NCBI RefSeq assembly: GCF_016649425.1
Contig: NZ_JADRCR010000004.1
Coordinates: 124,001-188,000 of the forward strand
DNA length: 64,000 nt
Direction of reading: 5' to 3'
Source of the DNA: Limnobaculum allomyrinae
GTDB taxonomy: Bacteria; Pseudomonadota; Gammaproteobacteria; Enterobacterales; Enterobacteriaceae
This document shows, piece by piece, positions 48,059-57,749 of the stretch (position 1 is the stretch's first letter; each line of letters opens with the position of its first letter). The notes below the pieces were generated by a model. The model ran no database searches. It saw only the letters and a program-made list of their open reading frames with translations, and was not told the origin of the DNA. Made by a program: the position numbers and the translations under genes.

Positions 48059-49252
48059 ATGAGCAAAACTCAAAGTGCCATTATTGTTGGTGGTGGGATC
48101 GGCGGCGCAGCGGCTGCATTATCACTGGCGAAAGTAGGTATTAAAGTCCTGTTACTGGAACAAGCGGTTGAAATTGGCGAAATTGGTGCTGGTATTCAGC
48201 TGGGGCCAAACGCCTTCTCTGCATTGGATAGCCTGGGTGTGGGTCAGGTTGCCCGTGAACGAGCGGTATTTACCGATCATATCTCATTGATGGATGCTGT
48301 AGATGCCAACGAAGTGGTGCATATCGATACCGGCAAAGAGTTCCGCGATCACTTTGGCGGCCCTTATGCGGTTATCCACCGGGTAGATATTCATGACACT
48401 GTCTGGCAGGCGGCGTTGAAGAACCCTTTAGTGAGTTATCGTACTGCGACTAAAGTAGTAAAAATCAATATTAATCAGAATGATGTGGAAGTTATCGACG
48501 AACAGGGCAACAGCTATAAAGCGGACGTATTGATTGGCTGTGACGGTGGTAAATCCATTGTTCGCGCCTCTACGCTGGATGACAAACCAAGAGTAACCGG
48601 GCATGTGGTGTATCGTGCGGTTATCGATCGCGACGATATGCCGGAAGATCTGCGTATCAATGCGCCGGTATTGTGGGGCGGCCCCCACTGCCATCTGGTG
48701 CACTATCCGTTGCGTGGTGGTTCCCAATACAACCTGGTGGTGACGTTCCATAGTCGTCAGCAAGAAGAATGGGGCGTTACCGACGGCAGTAAAGAAGAAG
48801 TGATGTCTTACTTTGAAGGGATTCATCCACGCCCTCGTCAAATGCTGGATAAACCCACTTCATGGCGTCGCTGGGCCACGGCAGATCGTGAGCCGGTTGA
48901 GTCTTGGGGTACTGGTCGGGTAACGCTATTGGGCGATGCGGCGCATCCGGTGGCGCAGTATATGGCTCAGGGAGCCTGTATGGCGCTGGAAGATGCGGTA
49001 ACACTGGGTGAGGCGATTAAAGCCTGTGATGGTGATGCGGTGGAAGCATTCAAACTGTATCAGGAAGTACGTATACCTCGTACTGCGCGCATTGTCTGGT
49101 CTACTCGTGAGATGGGACGACTCTATCATGCCAAAGGTGTTGAGCGTCAGGTGCGTAATCTGCTGTGGAAGGGTAAAACCCAGCAGGATTACTACAAAGC
49201 GCTGGACTGGCTGTATGGCTGGAAAGAAGATAACTGTTTGCTACCTCGATAA
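48059..49252 (+). CDS. mhbM: 3-hydroxybenzoate 6-monooxygenase
   Basis: FAD aromatic hydroxylase that converts 3-hydroxybenzoate to gentisate using NADH and O2. The 397-residue protein has the FAD motif GGGIGGAAAALSLAKVG near residue 11, the DG motif IGCDGGKSIVR, and the GD motif LLGDAAHPVAQYMAQGACMA. AGAAGGAGCG lies directly before the ATG. Last gene of the five-gene run, it supplies gentisate to the dioxygenase. Salicylate-type hydroxylases share these motifs; cluster context selects the 3-hydroxybenzoate enzyme. Confidence 0.9.
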   Translation: MSKTQSAIIVGGGIGGAAAALSLAKVGIKVLLLEQAVEIGEIGAGIQLGPNAFSALDSLGVGQVARERAVFTDHISLMDAVDANEVVHIDTGKEFRDHFGGPYAVIHRVDIHDTVWQAALKNPLVSYRTATKVVKININQNDVEVIDEQGNSYKADVLIGCDGGKSIVRASTLDDKPRVTGHVVYRAVIDRDDMPEDLRINAPVLWGGPHCHLVHYPLRGGSQYNLVVTFHSRQQEEWGVTDGSKEEVMSYFEGIHPRPRQMLDKPTSWRRWATADREPVESWGTGRVTLLGDAAHPVAQYMAQGACMALEDAVTLGEAIKACDGDAVEAFKLYQEVRIPRTARIVWSTREMGRLYHAKGVERQVRNLLWKGKTQQDYYKALDWLYGWKEDNCLLPR

Positions 49253-49302
49253 TTTTCAGAGAGTGATAAAACTAGACAGTTTGGTTTTGTACCTTAAATA
49301 GC

Positions 49303-49478
49303 TAATCGTTGGGAGGGACGGGTGTTGGGGGCGACTTGGCTCGCGCTGGCCCGCAAGGTGTTTCATAACTGCCCCTAACCCGGCCAGGCCCAACGCGCTC
49401 CGTAGCTGCGTACAGACGATTTACCGACCGTTACCCATGCAGATATAAGCCTGTGTTGTTACGGTCGGAATATTCTCA
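49303..49478 (+). repeat. Structured intergenic repeat, copy A
   Basis: One of three related 163-178 bp elements in this window. It starts ATCGTTGGGAG and ends TTACGGTCGGAATATTCTCA. CGTTGGG near its start can pair with CCCAACG about 85 bases later. In the second half CCGACCG pairs with CGGTCGG around a loop of about 32 bases. Copies B and C carry CCGGCCG/CGGCCGG at the same place, an A:T to G:C compensatory change. It lies between mhbM and opdA. No open frame is conserved. Confidence 0.7.
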
Positions 49479-49659
49479 GGAGCTGATTTATTAGATTTGT
49501 CATCAAGCCAGAGAAAGTGACAGAATAGAACCCTGATTTTCTAATTCCAATAAGTGACAAAAGAGAATATCTATTATTAGGATTAGTATCGCCAGCCATT
49601 GAATTCGACCATAATAGTCCTCATGTTAGTTTTATCGCCAAATTTAAGGACTGTTTTTT
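49479..49659 (+). promoter_or_regulatory. Upstream region of opdA
   Basis: About 180 AT-rich bases between repeat copy A and opdA, containing the opdA promoter. I see no sigma-32 or sigma-70 pair good enough to place. Confidence 0.3.
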
Positions 49660-51702
49660 ATGACTAACCCATTGTTAACTTTCCAGGGGCTTCCCCCATT
49701 TTCTGCTATTACTCCTGATGATGTTGTTTCTGCCATTAAAGCAGCCCTTGATGATTGCCGTGCTGCGGTGGAAAAAGTGGTCGCGCAGCCGGGCCCGTTC
49801 ACCTGGGATAATTTATGCCAGCCGCTGGCGGAAGTTGACGATCGGTTAGGGCAAATCTGGTCACCGGTTAGTCATCTGAATTCGGTTAAAAATAGTCCGG
49901 AACTGCGTCAGGTCTATGAGCAATGTTTACCTCTGCTGTCTGAGTACGGTACCTGGGTTGGCCAACATGAAGGTCTGTATCAGGCATACCGCAATCTGAA
50001 GCAGGGTGAGGCATTTAATCGCCTGACCAAAGCACAGAAAAAATCAGTAGATAATGCTCTGCGTGATTTCGAGTTATCCGGTATTGGTCTGGATGCAGAG
50101 AAACAGAAGCGTTACGGCGAGATTGTTTCCCGTCTGTCTGAGCTTGGTTCTACCTACAGCAACAACGTGCTGGACGCCACCATGGGTTGGAGCAAACTGA
50201 TTACCGATCCGGCGGAGCTGGCGGGTTTACCTGAAAGCGCTATGGATGCTGCCCGTGAAATGGCAAAAGCCAAAGATCAGGACGGCTGGTTGCTGACATT
50301 AGATATCCCAAGCTATCTGCCGGTAATGACTTACGGTGATAACCGCGAGCTGCGCCATGAAATGTATCAGGCATTTAGCACTCGCGCCTCGGATCAAGGG
50401 CCAAATGCCGGTAAATGGGATAACACCCAAATTATTGAAGAGCTATTGGCATTGCGTTATGAGTTGGCGCAACTGCTGGGCTTTAACAGCTATGCCGATA
50501 AATCTCTGGCAACCAAAATGGCAGAGAACCCGCAGCAGGTGCTGGATTTCCTGAATGATTTAGCCAAACGCGCACGTCCACAGGGTGAGAAAGAGCTGGC
50601 GGATCTGCGTGCATTTGCCAAAACGCATTTTGGTAAAACCGAGCTTGAGCCTTGGGATATCAGCTATTACAGCGAGAAACAGAAGCAACACCTTTACTCT
50701 ATCAGCGATGAGCAACTGAGACCTTACTTCCCGGAAGCACGGGTTATGCAGGGGTTGTTTGAGGTGCTGAAACGCGTATTTGGTATGACGGCGAAAGAGC
50801 GTAAAGACGTTGATTTCTGGAGCCCTGAAGTTCGTTTCTTTGATCTGTTTGATGCCAGCGGTGAATTGCGTGGTAGTTTCTATCTGGATCTGTATGCCCG
50901 TGAACATAAACGTGGCGGTGCCTGGATGGATGACTGCGTCACCAGCCTGCGCTACGCCGATGGTCATCTGCAAAAACCAGTAGCATACCTGACCTGTAAC
51001 TTTAACCGTCCGGTTGGTGATAAGCCTGCTCTGTTTACTCATGATGAAGTGACTACGCTGTTCCATGAGTTTGGCCACGGCATTCACCATATGCTGACGA
51101 AGATTGATACCGCGGGCGTTTCCGGTATTAATGGTGTTCCATGGGATGCGGTCGAGTTACCAAGTCAGTTTATGGAAAACTGGTGCTGGCAGCCTGAGGC
51201 ATTAGCCTTTATCTCCGGTCATTATCAAACCGGCGAACCTCTGCCGCAGGAAATGTTAGATAAAATGCTGGCAGCGAAAAACTATCAGGCGGCGTTGTTT
51301 ATTCTGCGTCAGTTAGAATTTGGTCTGTTTGATTTCCGTTTACATTATGAGTATCAGCCGCAGAAGGGTGCCCAAATTATGGAAACTCTGGCAGAAGTGA
51401 AAAAGCTGGTAGCGGTAATGCCTTCTCCAAGCTGGGGTCGCTTCCCGCATGCGTTTAGTCATATCTTTGCCGGTGGTTATGCCGCAGGTTATTACAGCTA
51501 TCTGTGGGCTGAAGTATTGTCTGCTGATGCCTTCTCCCGCTTTGAAGAAGAAGGTATTTTCAACGCTACAACCGGTCAGTCTTTCCTGGACAACATATTG
51601 TCTCAGGGTGGTTCTGATGAGCCGATGACGCTGTTCAAGAATTTCCGTGGTCGTGCGCCAGAGCTTGATGCCATGCTGCGCCATTACGGCATAAAGGGAT
51701 AA
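49660..51702 (+). CDS. prlC: Oligopeptidase A
   Basis: Cytosolic zinc metallopeptidase of family M3 that degrades oligopeptides, including cleaved signal peptides. The 680-residue length equals E. coli OpdA/PrlC. The zinc motif HEFGHGIHH and the downstream ligand region [13 protein letters not shown] are intact. The stop is 8 bases before the rsmJ start, so the two are an operon, as in E. coli. Confidence 0.97.
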   Translation: MTNPLLTFQGLPPFSAITPDDVVSAIKAALDDCRAAVEKVVAQPGPFTWDNLCQPLAEVDDRLGQIWSPVSHLNSVKNSPELRQVYEQCLPLLSEYGTWVGQHEGLYQAYRNLKQGEAFNRLTKAQKKSVDNALRDFELSGIGLDAEKQKRYGEIVSRLSELGSTYSNNVLDATMGWSKLITDPAELAGLPESAMDAAREMAKAKDQDGWLLTLDIPSYLPVMTYGDNRELRHEMYQAFSTRASDQGPNAGKWDNTQIIEELLALRYELAQLLGFNSYADKSLATKMAENPQQVLDFLNDLAKRARPQGEKELADLRAFAKTHFGKTELEPWDISYYSEKQKQHLYSISDEQLRPYFPEARVMQGLFEVLKRVFGMTAKERKDVDFWSPEVRFFDLFDASGELRGSFYLDLYAREHKRGGAWMDDCVTSLRYADGHLQKPVAYLTCNFNRPVGDKPALFTHDEVTTLFHEFGHGIHHMLTKIDTAGVSGINGVPWDAVELPSQFMENWCWQPEALAFISGHYQTGEPLPQEMLDKMLAAKNYQAALFILRQLEFGLFDFRLHYEYQPQKGAQIMETLAEVKKLVAVMPSPSWGRFPHAFSHIFAGGYAAGYYSYLWAEVLSADAFSRFEEEGIFNATTGQSFLDNILSQGGSDEPMTLFKNFRGRAPELDAMLRHYGIKG

Positions 51703-51710
51703 CGTCTCTC

Positions 51711-52457
51711 GTGTCAGTGTGTTTAATCTGTGAAGCAGGCGCCGATTCCGGCGCCTTATCACTTTTAGCTGAACGTTGGGAGTTGGTATCCGACGAGCAG
51801 GCTATTATGGCGCTGGTGTTAACGCCAGAGCGTCTTGAATTACGTAAGCGTGATGAACCTAAACTGGGTGCTATTTACGTTGATTTCGTTGCCGGAGCGA
51901 TGGCTCATCGACGTAAGTTCGGTGGAGGCCGTGGCGAAGCAGTAGCAAAAGCAGTGGGTATCAAAGGAGACTATCTGCCTGACGTGGTGGATGCCACCGC
52001 AGGTTTAGGTCGTGATGCCTTTGTATTAGCCTCTGTGGGCTGCAAGGTGCGAATGCTGGAGCGTAATCCGGTAGTGGCGGCATTGCTGGATGACGGCTTA
52101 CAGCGCACTTATGCTGACGCTGAAATAGGCGGTTGGTTACAACAGCGCCTGACGCTGCTGCATGCTTCCAGCCTGACGGCATTATCTTCAATTCAACCCG
52201 CTCCTGATGTGGTTTATCTTGATCCGATGTTTCCTCATCGACAAAAAAGTGCGTTGGTGAAAAAGGAAATGAGAGTGTTCCAGTCGCTGGTGGGGGAAGA
52301 TCTGGATGCTGATGGTTTGCTGGAACCTGCCTGCCAATTGGCAAAAAAACGCGTGGTGGTAAAACGCCCGGATTATGCTCCGCCATTGGCAAACGCTAAA
52401 CCGCAGGCGTCGATTAATACCAAGAGCCACCGGTTTGATATGTATGTGACGTTATAG
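51711..52457 (+). CDS. rsmJ: 16S rRNA (guanine(1516)-N2)-methyltransferase
   Basis: Methylates G1516 of 16S rRNA. The 248-residue protein begins with GTG and has the SAM-binding motif [16 protein letters not shown] and the catalytic segment [11 protein letters not shown], then [11 protein letters not shown]. It follows prlC with 8 bases between, a conserved pair. Confidence 0.95.
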   Translation: MSVCLICEAGADSGALSLLAERWELVSDEQAIMALVLTPERLELRKRDEPKLGAIYVDFVAGAMAHRRKFGGGRGEAVAKAVGIKGDYLPDVVDATAGLGRDAFVLASVGCKVRMLERNPVVAALLDDGLQRTYADAEIGGWLQQRLTLLHASSLTALSSIQPAPDVVYLDPMFPHRQKSALVKKEMRVFQSLVGEDLDADGLLEPACQLAKKRVVVKRPDYAPPLANAKPQASINTKSHRFDMYVTL

Positions 52458-52492
52458 CTGGCGCTGGGCTGGTGGTTGTTTAAATGGACATT

Positions 52493-52670
52493 TGAGAATA
52501 TTCCGGCCGTAATGACAATATGAGCATATGACCAACGTGCCCGGCCGGGAGACAATCTGTACTTAGCTTCGGAGTGCGTCGGGCCAGCGCTAGCGCTGTT
52601 CAAACAGGCGAAAGCCTGTTTGTCGTTGGCTTACGCCAAGTCGACCCCCACGCCCGCCTCTCCCTCCGAT
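52493..52670 (-). repeat. Structured intergenic repeat, copy B
   Basis: Reverse-strand copy of the element seen at 49303 and 52760. Read on the minus strand it starts ATCGGAGGGAGAGG and ends TTACGGCCGGAATATTCTCA. The second-half stem is CCGGCCG/CGGCCGG. Its variable middle holds three hairpins: TTGGC/GCCAA, CAAACAGGC with a GAAA/TTTC loop and GCCTGTTTG, and AGCGCTAGCGCT. The neighbouring copy C has other, non-homologous hairpins there. Confidence 0.7.
52601..52622. repeat. Perfect 9-bp hairpin with GAAA loop inside repeat copy B
   Basis: CAAACAGGC, GAAA, GCCTGTTTG. No T-run follows on either strand (TCGTTGG, and GAACAGC on the other), so it is not a standard terminator. Confidence 0.7.
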
Positions 52671-52759
52671 GGGCTTTGGTAAATACTTTAACTGTAGTAA
52701 TTCATAAAAACTTTATTGGCTAATTGATTAGATAGCCTACGTTGTATAACTGCCGACGT
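52671..52759. other. Spacer between repeat copies B and C
   Basis: An 89-base AT-rich spacer between two copies in opposite orientation; no gene. Confidence 0.4.
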
Positions 52760-52922
52760 TAATCGTTGGGAGAGGCCGCCGTTGGGGTCGTAGCAGCTTT
52801 AGCTGCCGGAGCGCCCCTGGGCGGACTAGGCCCAACGCACTCCTGACTTAAGTATTGATGTCCTTCCGGCCGAGCACAATGGTGATATGAGCAACATCCT
52901 CTTTACGGCCGGAATATCCTCA
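52760..52922 (+). repeat. Structured intergenic repeat, copy C
   Basis: Starts TAATCGTTGGGAGAGG and ends TTACGGCCGGAATATCCTCA. CGTTGGG can pair with CCCAACG, and TTCCGGCCG with CGGCCGGAA (9 bp). The middle has hairpins GCAGC-TTTA-GCTGC and CGCCC/GGGCG, different in sequence from copy A and copy B. It ends 36 bases before the 3' end of the next gene (minus strand). Confidence 0.7.
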
Positions 52923-52957
52923 ATTACCGATACGAAAACCACCACTAAAACAAAAAC

Positions 52958-53359
52958 TCAGTCCTCATCCGGCTCCAGAAATATCAACTCCTCCATATCC
53001 TCCCAATAAACAAAGGCCCCACCGTTAAAATAGTGAGGGAAACGTTCAATCATTAACTTACGGTGTTCTTCGCTTTGTTGATCCAGCGGCAGGGTAATGT
53101 CGATATCAGGGTGGTCTGTTTTGAGTTTTTTCAGGCGGGACTGTAGTTCTTCCTGCACTTTCATCTGGGTTAAGGTTTTTTCTCTGGCTGCTGCTGCTTT
53201 CAGCAAAGAGAAATGATCGGCAGGGGTATCCGTGGTTTGTGCGACCAATTGTTCAGCGGTAAAACGTCTGGTTTGAATCGGTTCCCGTTGAGTTGTGGGA
53301 GGATTATTGCGGGTGTTATCAACGACAAGTCTTAAATGGTTACGCCTGGCTTTAGTCAT
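52958..53359 (-). CDS. Small acidic/basic protein of unknown function
   Basis: A 133-residue cytosolic protein, not recognised. The N-terminal part is basic and rich in Arg and Thr (MTKARRNHLRLVVDNTRN). A helical middle (FSLLKAAAAREKTLTQMKVQEELQSRLKKLK) could form a coiled coil. The C-terminus is acidic and aromatic (YFNGGAFVYWEDMEELIFLEPDED). The ATG at 53359 has AGAGGAAA upstream, which supports real translation; an ATG six bases earlier touches that site. It lies between the repeats and gdhA. Confidence 0.75.
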   Translation of the reverse strand: MTKARRNHLRLVVDNTRNNPPTTQREPIQTRRFTAEQLVAQTTDTPADHFSLLKAAAAREKTLTQMKVQEELQSRLKKLKTDHPDIDITLPLDQQSEEHRKLMIERFPHYFNGGAFVYWEDMEELIFLEPDED

Positions 53360-53431
53360 CAGCATTTCCTCTTGTAGTACTGCGATAACAGTACGGCGAC
53401 CACGCGGGTGCGCAGCCGCCTCAGAGTATTG

Positions 53432-54775
53432 TTATAACACGCCTTGTCCTAACATGGCATCAGCCACTTTCACAAAACCGGCAATATTTGCGCCGCTGAC
53501 ATAGTCAGTTTGGGCTTTTTCGCCGCCATAATTAACACAGGCTTCATGAATATCGTGCATGATGTGTTGCAGACGTAAATCAACTTTCTCTGCTCTCCAG
53601 CTAACGCGACCGGCGTTTTGCGCCATTTCCAGACCCGAAGTGGCAACGCCGCCTGCGTTAGCCGCTTTGCCCGGAGCAAACAGTACGTTAGCTGCCATTA
53701 GCGCTTCAGTGGCATCAATGGTAGTTGGCATGTTAGCGCCTTCTGCAACGGCCTTCACGCCGTTTTGGATCAGCAGTTTGGCATCAGCCAGCTCCAGCTC
53801 GTTCTGAGTGGCACATGGCAGAGCGATATCTACCGGAACGCCCCAGGGACGCTGGCCTTCCAGATAGGTTAAACCGCGCTCGTTAGCATAGTCTTTGATA
53901 CGGCCATAGCGGCTGTTTTTAATATCAATCAGGTGAGCCAGTTTATCGGTAGTGAAGCCTTCTTCATCGACAATAGAGCCGGCAGAATCTGATGCGGTAA
54001 TCACTCGGGCACCCAGTTCCATGGCTTTTTCAATGGTGTACTGAGCTACATTACCAGAGCCTGAAACAGAAACACGCTGGCCTTCAAAACCAGAGCCGTG
54101 ACGTTTTAACATGGCCTGAGTAAAGTAAACCAACCCATAGCCAGTAGCTTCAGGACGAATCAGGCTACCGCCGAATGAAAGGCCTTTGCCGGTAAACACG
54201 CAGGCGGTGTTATTCGACAGTTTTTTCATCATACCGGCCATATAGCCAACTTCACGACCGCCCACGCCGATATCACCGGCCGGCACGTCAGTGTCAGAAC
54301 CCAAATGACGATAAAGCTCGGTCATCAGTGCCTGGCAAAAACGCATGATTTCAGCGTTGCTTTTACCTTTTGGATCGAAGTCTGAACCGCCTTTACCGCC
54401 GCCCATTGGCAGAGTCGTCAGCGCATTTTTAAAGGTTTGTTCAAAACCTAAAAACTTCAGAATAGACAAGTTAACCGATGGATGAAAACGCATACCACCC
54501 TTAAATGGCCCAATAGCGGAGCTAAATTGTACTCGCCATGCACGGTTAACCTGAACTTCACCTTTGTCATTTACCCATGAAACGCGAAACTGAATTACGC
54601 GCTCTGGCTCAACTAAACGTTCCAGCAAACCCTGCTCGGTATAACGAGGGTTTTCTTTTAAAAAAGGCCAGAGAGAAGTGAATACTTCGCGAACCGCCTG
54701 CAGAAATTCTGGTTGGTGGCCATCGCGTTTTTGGAGCATGACGAGAAAATCGTCCACAGTGGAGTAATGATTCAT
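53432..54775 (-). CDS. gdhA: NADP-specific glutamate dehydrogenase
   Basis: Forms glutamate from 2-oxoglutarate and ammonium with NADPH at high ammonium. The 447-residue hexamer subunit matches E. coli GdhA. The substrate motif PMGGGKGGSDFDPKGKS with the catalytic lysine, and the coenzyme segment VSVSGSGNVAQYTIEKA, are visible. In E. coli gdhA lies elsewhere, so its place beside uspA is specific to this lineage. Confidence 0.97.
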   Translation of the reverse strand: MNHYSTVDDFLVMLQKRDGHQPEFLQAVREVFTSLWPFLKENPRYTEQGLLERLVEPERVIQFRVSWVNDKGEVQVNRAWRVQFSSAIGPFKGGMRFHPSVNLSILKFLGFEQTFKNALTTLPMGGGKGGSDFDPKGKSNAEIMRFCQALMTELYRHLGSDTDVPAGDIGVGGREVGYMAGMMKKLSNNTACVFTGKGLSFGGSLIRPEATGYGLVYFTQAMLKRHGSGFEGQRVSVSGSGNVAQYTIEKAMELGARVITASDSAGSIVDEEGFTTDKLAHLIDIKNSRYGRIKDYANERGLTYLEGQRPWGVPVDIALPCATQNELELADAKLLIQNGVKAVAEGANMPTTIDATEALMAANVLFAPGKAANAGGVATSGLEMAQNAGRVSWRAEKVDLRLQHIMHDIHEACVNYGGEKAQTDYVSGANIAGFVKVADAMLGQGVL

Positions 54776-55263
54776 TGATGCTATTTCCTATGTCTTTTTT
54801 ATTTTTTCCACGAAAAAACGCTATTCAGAAAAGTGAATATTGCGGGCTTCATGATGTGATGTATGTTCTTTCCGAATATAACACTAACTAATAGTGATAA
54901 GGCAAGCCGTTTTTTAAGGGGAATTAATATTATTTATATTTATGCTAAAAATTATTAGAGCCAATAATTATGGAAATTCAATAAGTAACAAAACTAATCT
55001 CAATATATTGAAAACATGATAATTACATGATTTCAAAGGGGGTTATAAATTGAATAATAGGGGAATACTCTATTAAAGCAGTTATCTGAAGTAACATAAT
55101 TCAAAAGGACAGTATATTTATCTGCAAGTGAAAAAGTGGTGTTGATGAAAGGATAAATATGCTTATTTATAAGATAAGCTTTATTGCATACGGGCTAATT
55201 ATTAAATCATTTGAATAAAGAAACGCCCGCAGGGGGCGGGCGTTGAGTTGTTTATGTGATGCG
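54776..55263. other. AT-rich intergenic region gdhA to uspA
   Basis: A 488-base gap, strongly AT-rich. It holds the gdhA upstream region (divergent side) and, at 55222-55244, the uspA terminator. No gene or other hairpin is evident. Confidence 0.5.
55216..55246 (-). terminator. Terminator after uspA
   Basis: AACGCCCGC and GCGGGCGTT form a 9-bp GC-rich stem with loop AGGGG. On the minus strand it is followed by CTTTATTC, a weak T-tail. Confidence 0.7.
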
Positions 55264-55695
55264 TTATTCTTCTTCCCGTAAAGGAACAATCAGCATATCA
55301 ATATGGACGGTATTAATTAGCTGACGAGCAGAAGACATCAACTTGCTCCAGAAATCCTGATGGTGCCCACACAGTACGAGATCCATATCATACTTTTTAA
55401 TTGCATCAACCAGTACCTGACCCAGATCGCCACTGCCGCTGAGGGTTTCAGTGATAGGGTAACCGGCATTGTTTGCCAGCTCGGTTAGCGCGTTATGCGT
55501 TTCTTCAGAGATGCGTTTTTGCATATCACCCATATTGACGTCGATCAGTCCGGTATACAGATCGGAGTAATTGACATCTACGTGAATCAGAGAAACTTTC
55601 GCGTTGTATGGCTTAGCCATAGAGACCGCTTTTTCAACCAGTACGCTGCTTTCCGGAGATAGGTCAACTGCAATCAGAATGTGTTTATATGACAT
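55264..55695 (-). CDS. uspA: Universal stress protein A
   Basis: Cytosolic stress-survival protein induced on growth arrest. The 143-residue sequence is close to E. coli UspA throughout ([23 protein letters not shown]..., [29 protein letters not shown]). The classic ATP-binding G-2X-G-9X-G motif is replaced by [16 protein letters not shown], as in the non-ATP-binding UspA group. uspB, the usual neighbour in E. coli, is not found in the 287 bases before pitA. Confidence 0.97.
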   Translation of the reverse strand: MSYKHILIAVDLSPESSVLVEKAVSMAKPYNAKVSLIHVDVNYSDLYTGLIDVNMGDMQKRISEETHNALTELANNAGYPITETLSGSGDLGQVLVDAIKKYDMDLVLCGHHQDFWSKLMSSARQLINTVHIDMLIVPLREEE

Positions 55696-55920
55696 AGGAT
55701 GACTCCTTCTGTAAGATCCGTTAACTTGAATTAATAATAGCTCAATATACCTATCTAAAGTGGTATACCGATCACATGATGCACGCTTTTATCGCCAAAT
55801 AGTCTTGATATCGATTCCTACGGAGAATCATCATCTTATTGACTATAAAATAACGATAGGCGCTTGGCTACTGTCGATTTTGCCGAAAGCTTCATAATGT
55901 GAGGTCGTGAAGCTTCAGGT

Positions 55921-55965
55921 AATAAAAAACCCCGCGGTGTTTATCACACGACGGGGTTTTTTATT
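55921..55965. terminator. Bidirectional-looking terminator at the pitA end
   Basis: AATAAAAAACCCCG and CGGGGTTTTTTATT form a perfect 14-bp stem, with a smaller GTGT/ACAC stem inside. It ends the pitA transcript on the minus strand, 18 bases after its stop. Confidence 0.92.
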
Positions 55966-55982
55966 CATGATTCCTGAACCTG

Positions 55983-57473
55983 TTAAATCAGTTTCAGAGC
56001 AATCCAGTACAGGCTACCGGAAAGAAGAACTGCAACAGGAAGGGTCAGAGCCCAGGCCAGGAAAATATTCTTAACTGTCTTACTTTGCACGCCACCGCCA
56101 TCAACCAACATGGTACCGGCTACGGCAGAAGAGAGAACCTGTGTGGTAGAAACTGGCATCCCGGTGTAGCTGGCAACGCCGATAGACAGCGCAGCAGTCA
56201 ACTGTGCAGAAACACCCTGCGCATAAGTCATGCCTTTCTTACCAATTTTCTCACCGATAGTGACGGCTACGCGTCTCCAGCCCACCATGGTACCCAGAGC
56301 CAGCGCTAATGCGACAGAAACGATAATCCAGATAGGCGCATACTCAACGGTAACCAGCACGTCTTCGCGAAGTTCTTTAATGTAACGCTTATCCTGAGAG
56401 GTCGTTTCAGGTAGCTTGTTTACTTTAGCGGCGGTATCGGCAACACATAATAACAAGCGACGTAGCTGACCACGCTGTTCCGGAGCCAATTGATCGTAGT
56501 TATCCAGCCCATTCAGCATCTGCTGTGAATGGCCAATAGCAACCAACGCCCGGGAGTTATCGCAGTGGTATTCTGTGGAGGTGCTCATGGCTGGCAGAGG
56601 ATCGGTACTGTTCTGCCCTACGATGTGAGGGATGGCCTCACGGTGATTTTGATAATACTGTTCCAGATGACCCAAGGCATCGCGGGTACGGGAAATCTCA
56701 TAACCATTAGCACTCATATCCACCACGAAACCTGCCGGGGCCACGCCGATAAGTACCAGCATCAGTAAACCAATGCCTTTCTGACCGTCGTTGGCGCCGT
56801 GGGAGAAGCTTACCCCAATGGCTGATAGGATCAGCATGATACGAGTCCAGAATGGTGGCTTACGTTTACCATCTTTCTTTTCACGTTCAGCAGGGGTTAG
56901 GTGAATACGTTGGCGTTTCTTGCTACCGCTCCAGAAGCGACGTAAAACAAAGATCATGGCACCGGCCAGAATCAAACCAACCAGCGGTGACAGAATCAGT
57001 GACAGGAAAATCTGAATCATTTTCGGCAGGTTTAGTGCATCAACGATAGAAGAGTCTGTCACGATAGCGTTAGTTAAACCAACACCGATAATGGAACCAA
57101 TAAGCGTATGTGAACTGGAGGCTGGAATACCAAAATACCAGGTTCCAAGGTTCCAGATAATGGCCGCTAATAGCACCGAGAACATCATGGCAAGGCCATG
57201 GGTTGAACTGATGTTAAGCAACAAATCTGTTGGCAGCAGGTGTACGATGGCGTAAGCAACGCTTAATCCGCCAAGCACAACACCAAGAAAGTTGAAAACA
57301 CCCGCCATCACAACAGCAAGCTGTTCGCGCATGGCGCGGGTATAAATAACGGTGGCTACTGCGTTTGCTGTATCGTGAAAGCCATTGATAGCTTCATAAA
57401 ACAGAACAAACAGTAATGCGAGACCCAGCATTAGGGCAGTATGAATTTCTAGTCCAGCAAATATGTTTAGCAT
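55983..57473 (-). CDS. pitA: Low-affinity inorganic phosphate transporter PitA
   Basis: Inner-membrane proton symporter for metal-phosphate complexes. The 496-residue protein has about ten helices. The PiT/PHO4 signature occurs twice, once near the N-terminus ([17 protein letters not shown]) and once in the middle ([13 protein letters not shown]). A long loop of about 100 residues separates the two halves. In E. coli uspA/uspB and pitA are also neighbours. Confidence 0.97.
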   Translation of the reverse strand: MLNIFAGLEIHTALMLGLALLFVLFYEAINGFHDTANAVATVIYTRAMREQLAVVMAGVFNFLGVVLGGLSVAYAIVHLLPTDLLLNISSTHGLAMMFSVLLAAIIWNLGTWYFGIPASSSHTLIGSIIGVGLTNAIVTDSSIVDALNLPKMIQIFLSLILSPLVGLILAGAMIFVLRRFWSGSKKRQRIHLTPAEREKKDGKRKPPFWTRIMLILSAIGVSFSHGANDGQKGIGLLMLVLIGVAPAGFVVDMSANGYEISRTRDALGHLEQYYQNHREAIPHIVGQNSTDPLPAMSTSTEYHCDNSRALVAIGHSQQMLNGLDNYDQLAPEQRGQLRRLLLCVADTAAKVNKLPETTSQDKRYIKELREDVLVTVEYAPIWIIVSVALALALGTMVGWRRVAVTIGEKIGKKGMTYAQGVSAQLTAALSIGVASYTGMPVSTTQVLSSAVAGTMLVDGGGVQSKTVKNIFLAWALTLPVAVLLSGSLYWIALKLI

Positions 57474-57749
57474 AAACCTTACTGTCAGTAATGGAGGTAG
57501 ACCGGCGCATTATCAGCACAATTAGCTTATCGGCAAAGAAAAAATTAACTTTTTTTTCGATTCTGCGCACCCGTTTACATGTATTTACAAATTTAACTAA
57601 TTGTTATTAATGAGATAAGTCATGAACTAAAAATATTTTTGCCACGCCAGTAAAATCTATTCTGCTGGCTAGAACCCTGGATGATGAATACAATTCTGGC
57701 ACAAAATAGGAAGTCGTGCGGTCAGCGGACCGAAATTTCAGAGGTTTTT
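57474..57749. other. Divergent region pitA/yhiN
   Basis: 276 bases between the divergent starts. An in-frame ATG at 57681 would lengthen yhiN by 23 codons, but it lacks the family N-terminus. No operator is recognised. Confidence 0.4.

Noticed and set aside
50560-51090. 176-codon frame opposite prlC
   Set aside because: Antisense to the conserved zinc-peptidase region; no ribosome site or known domain.
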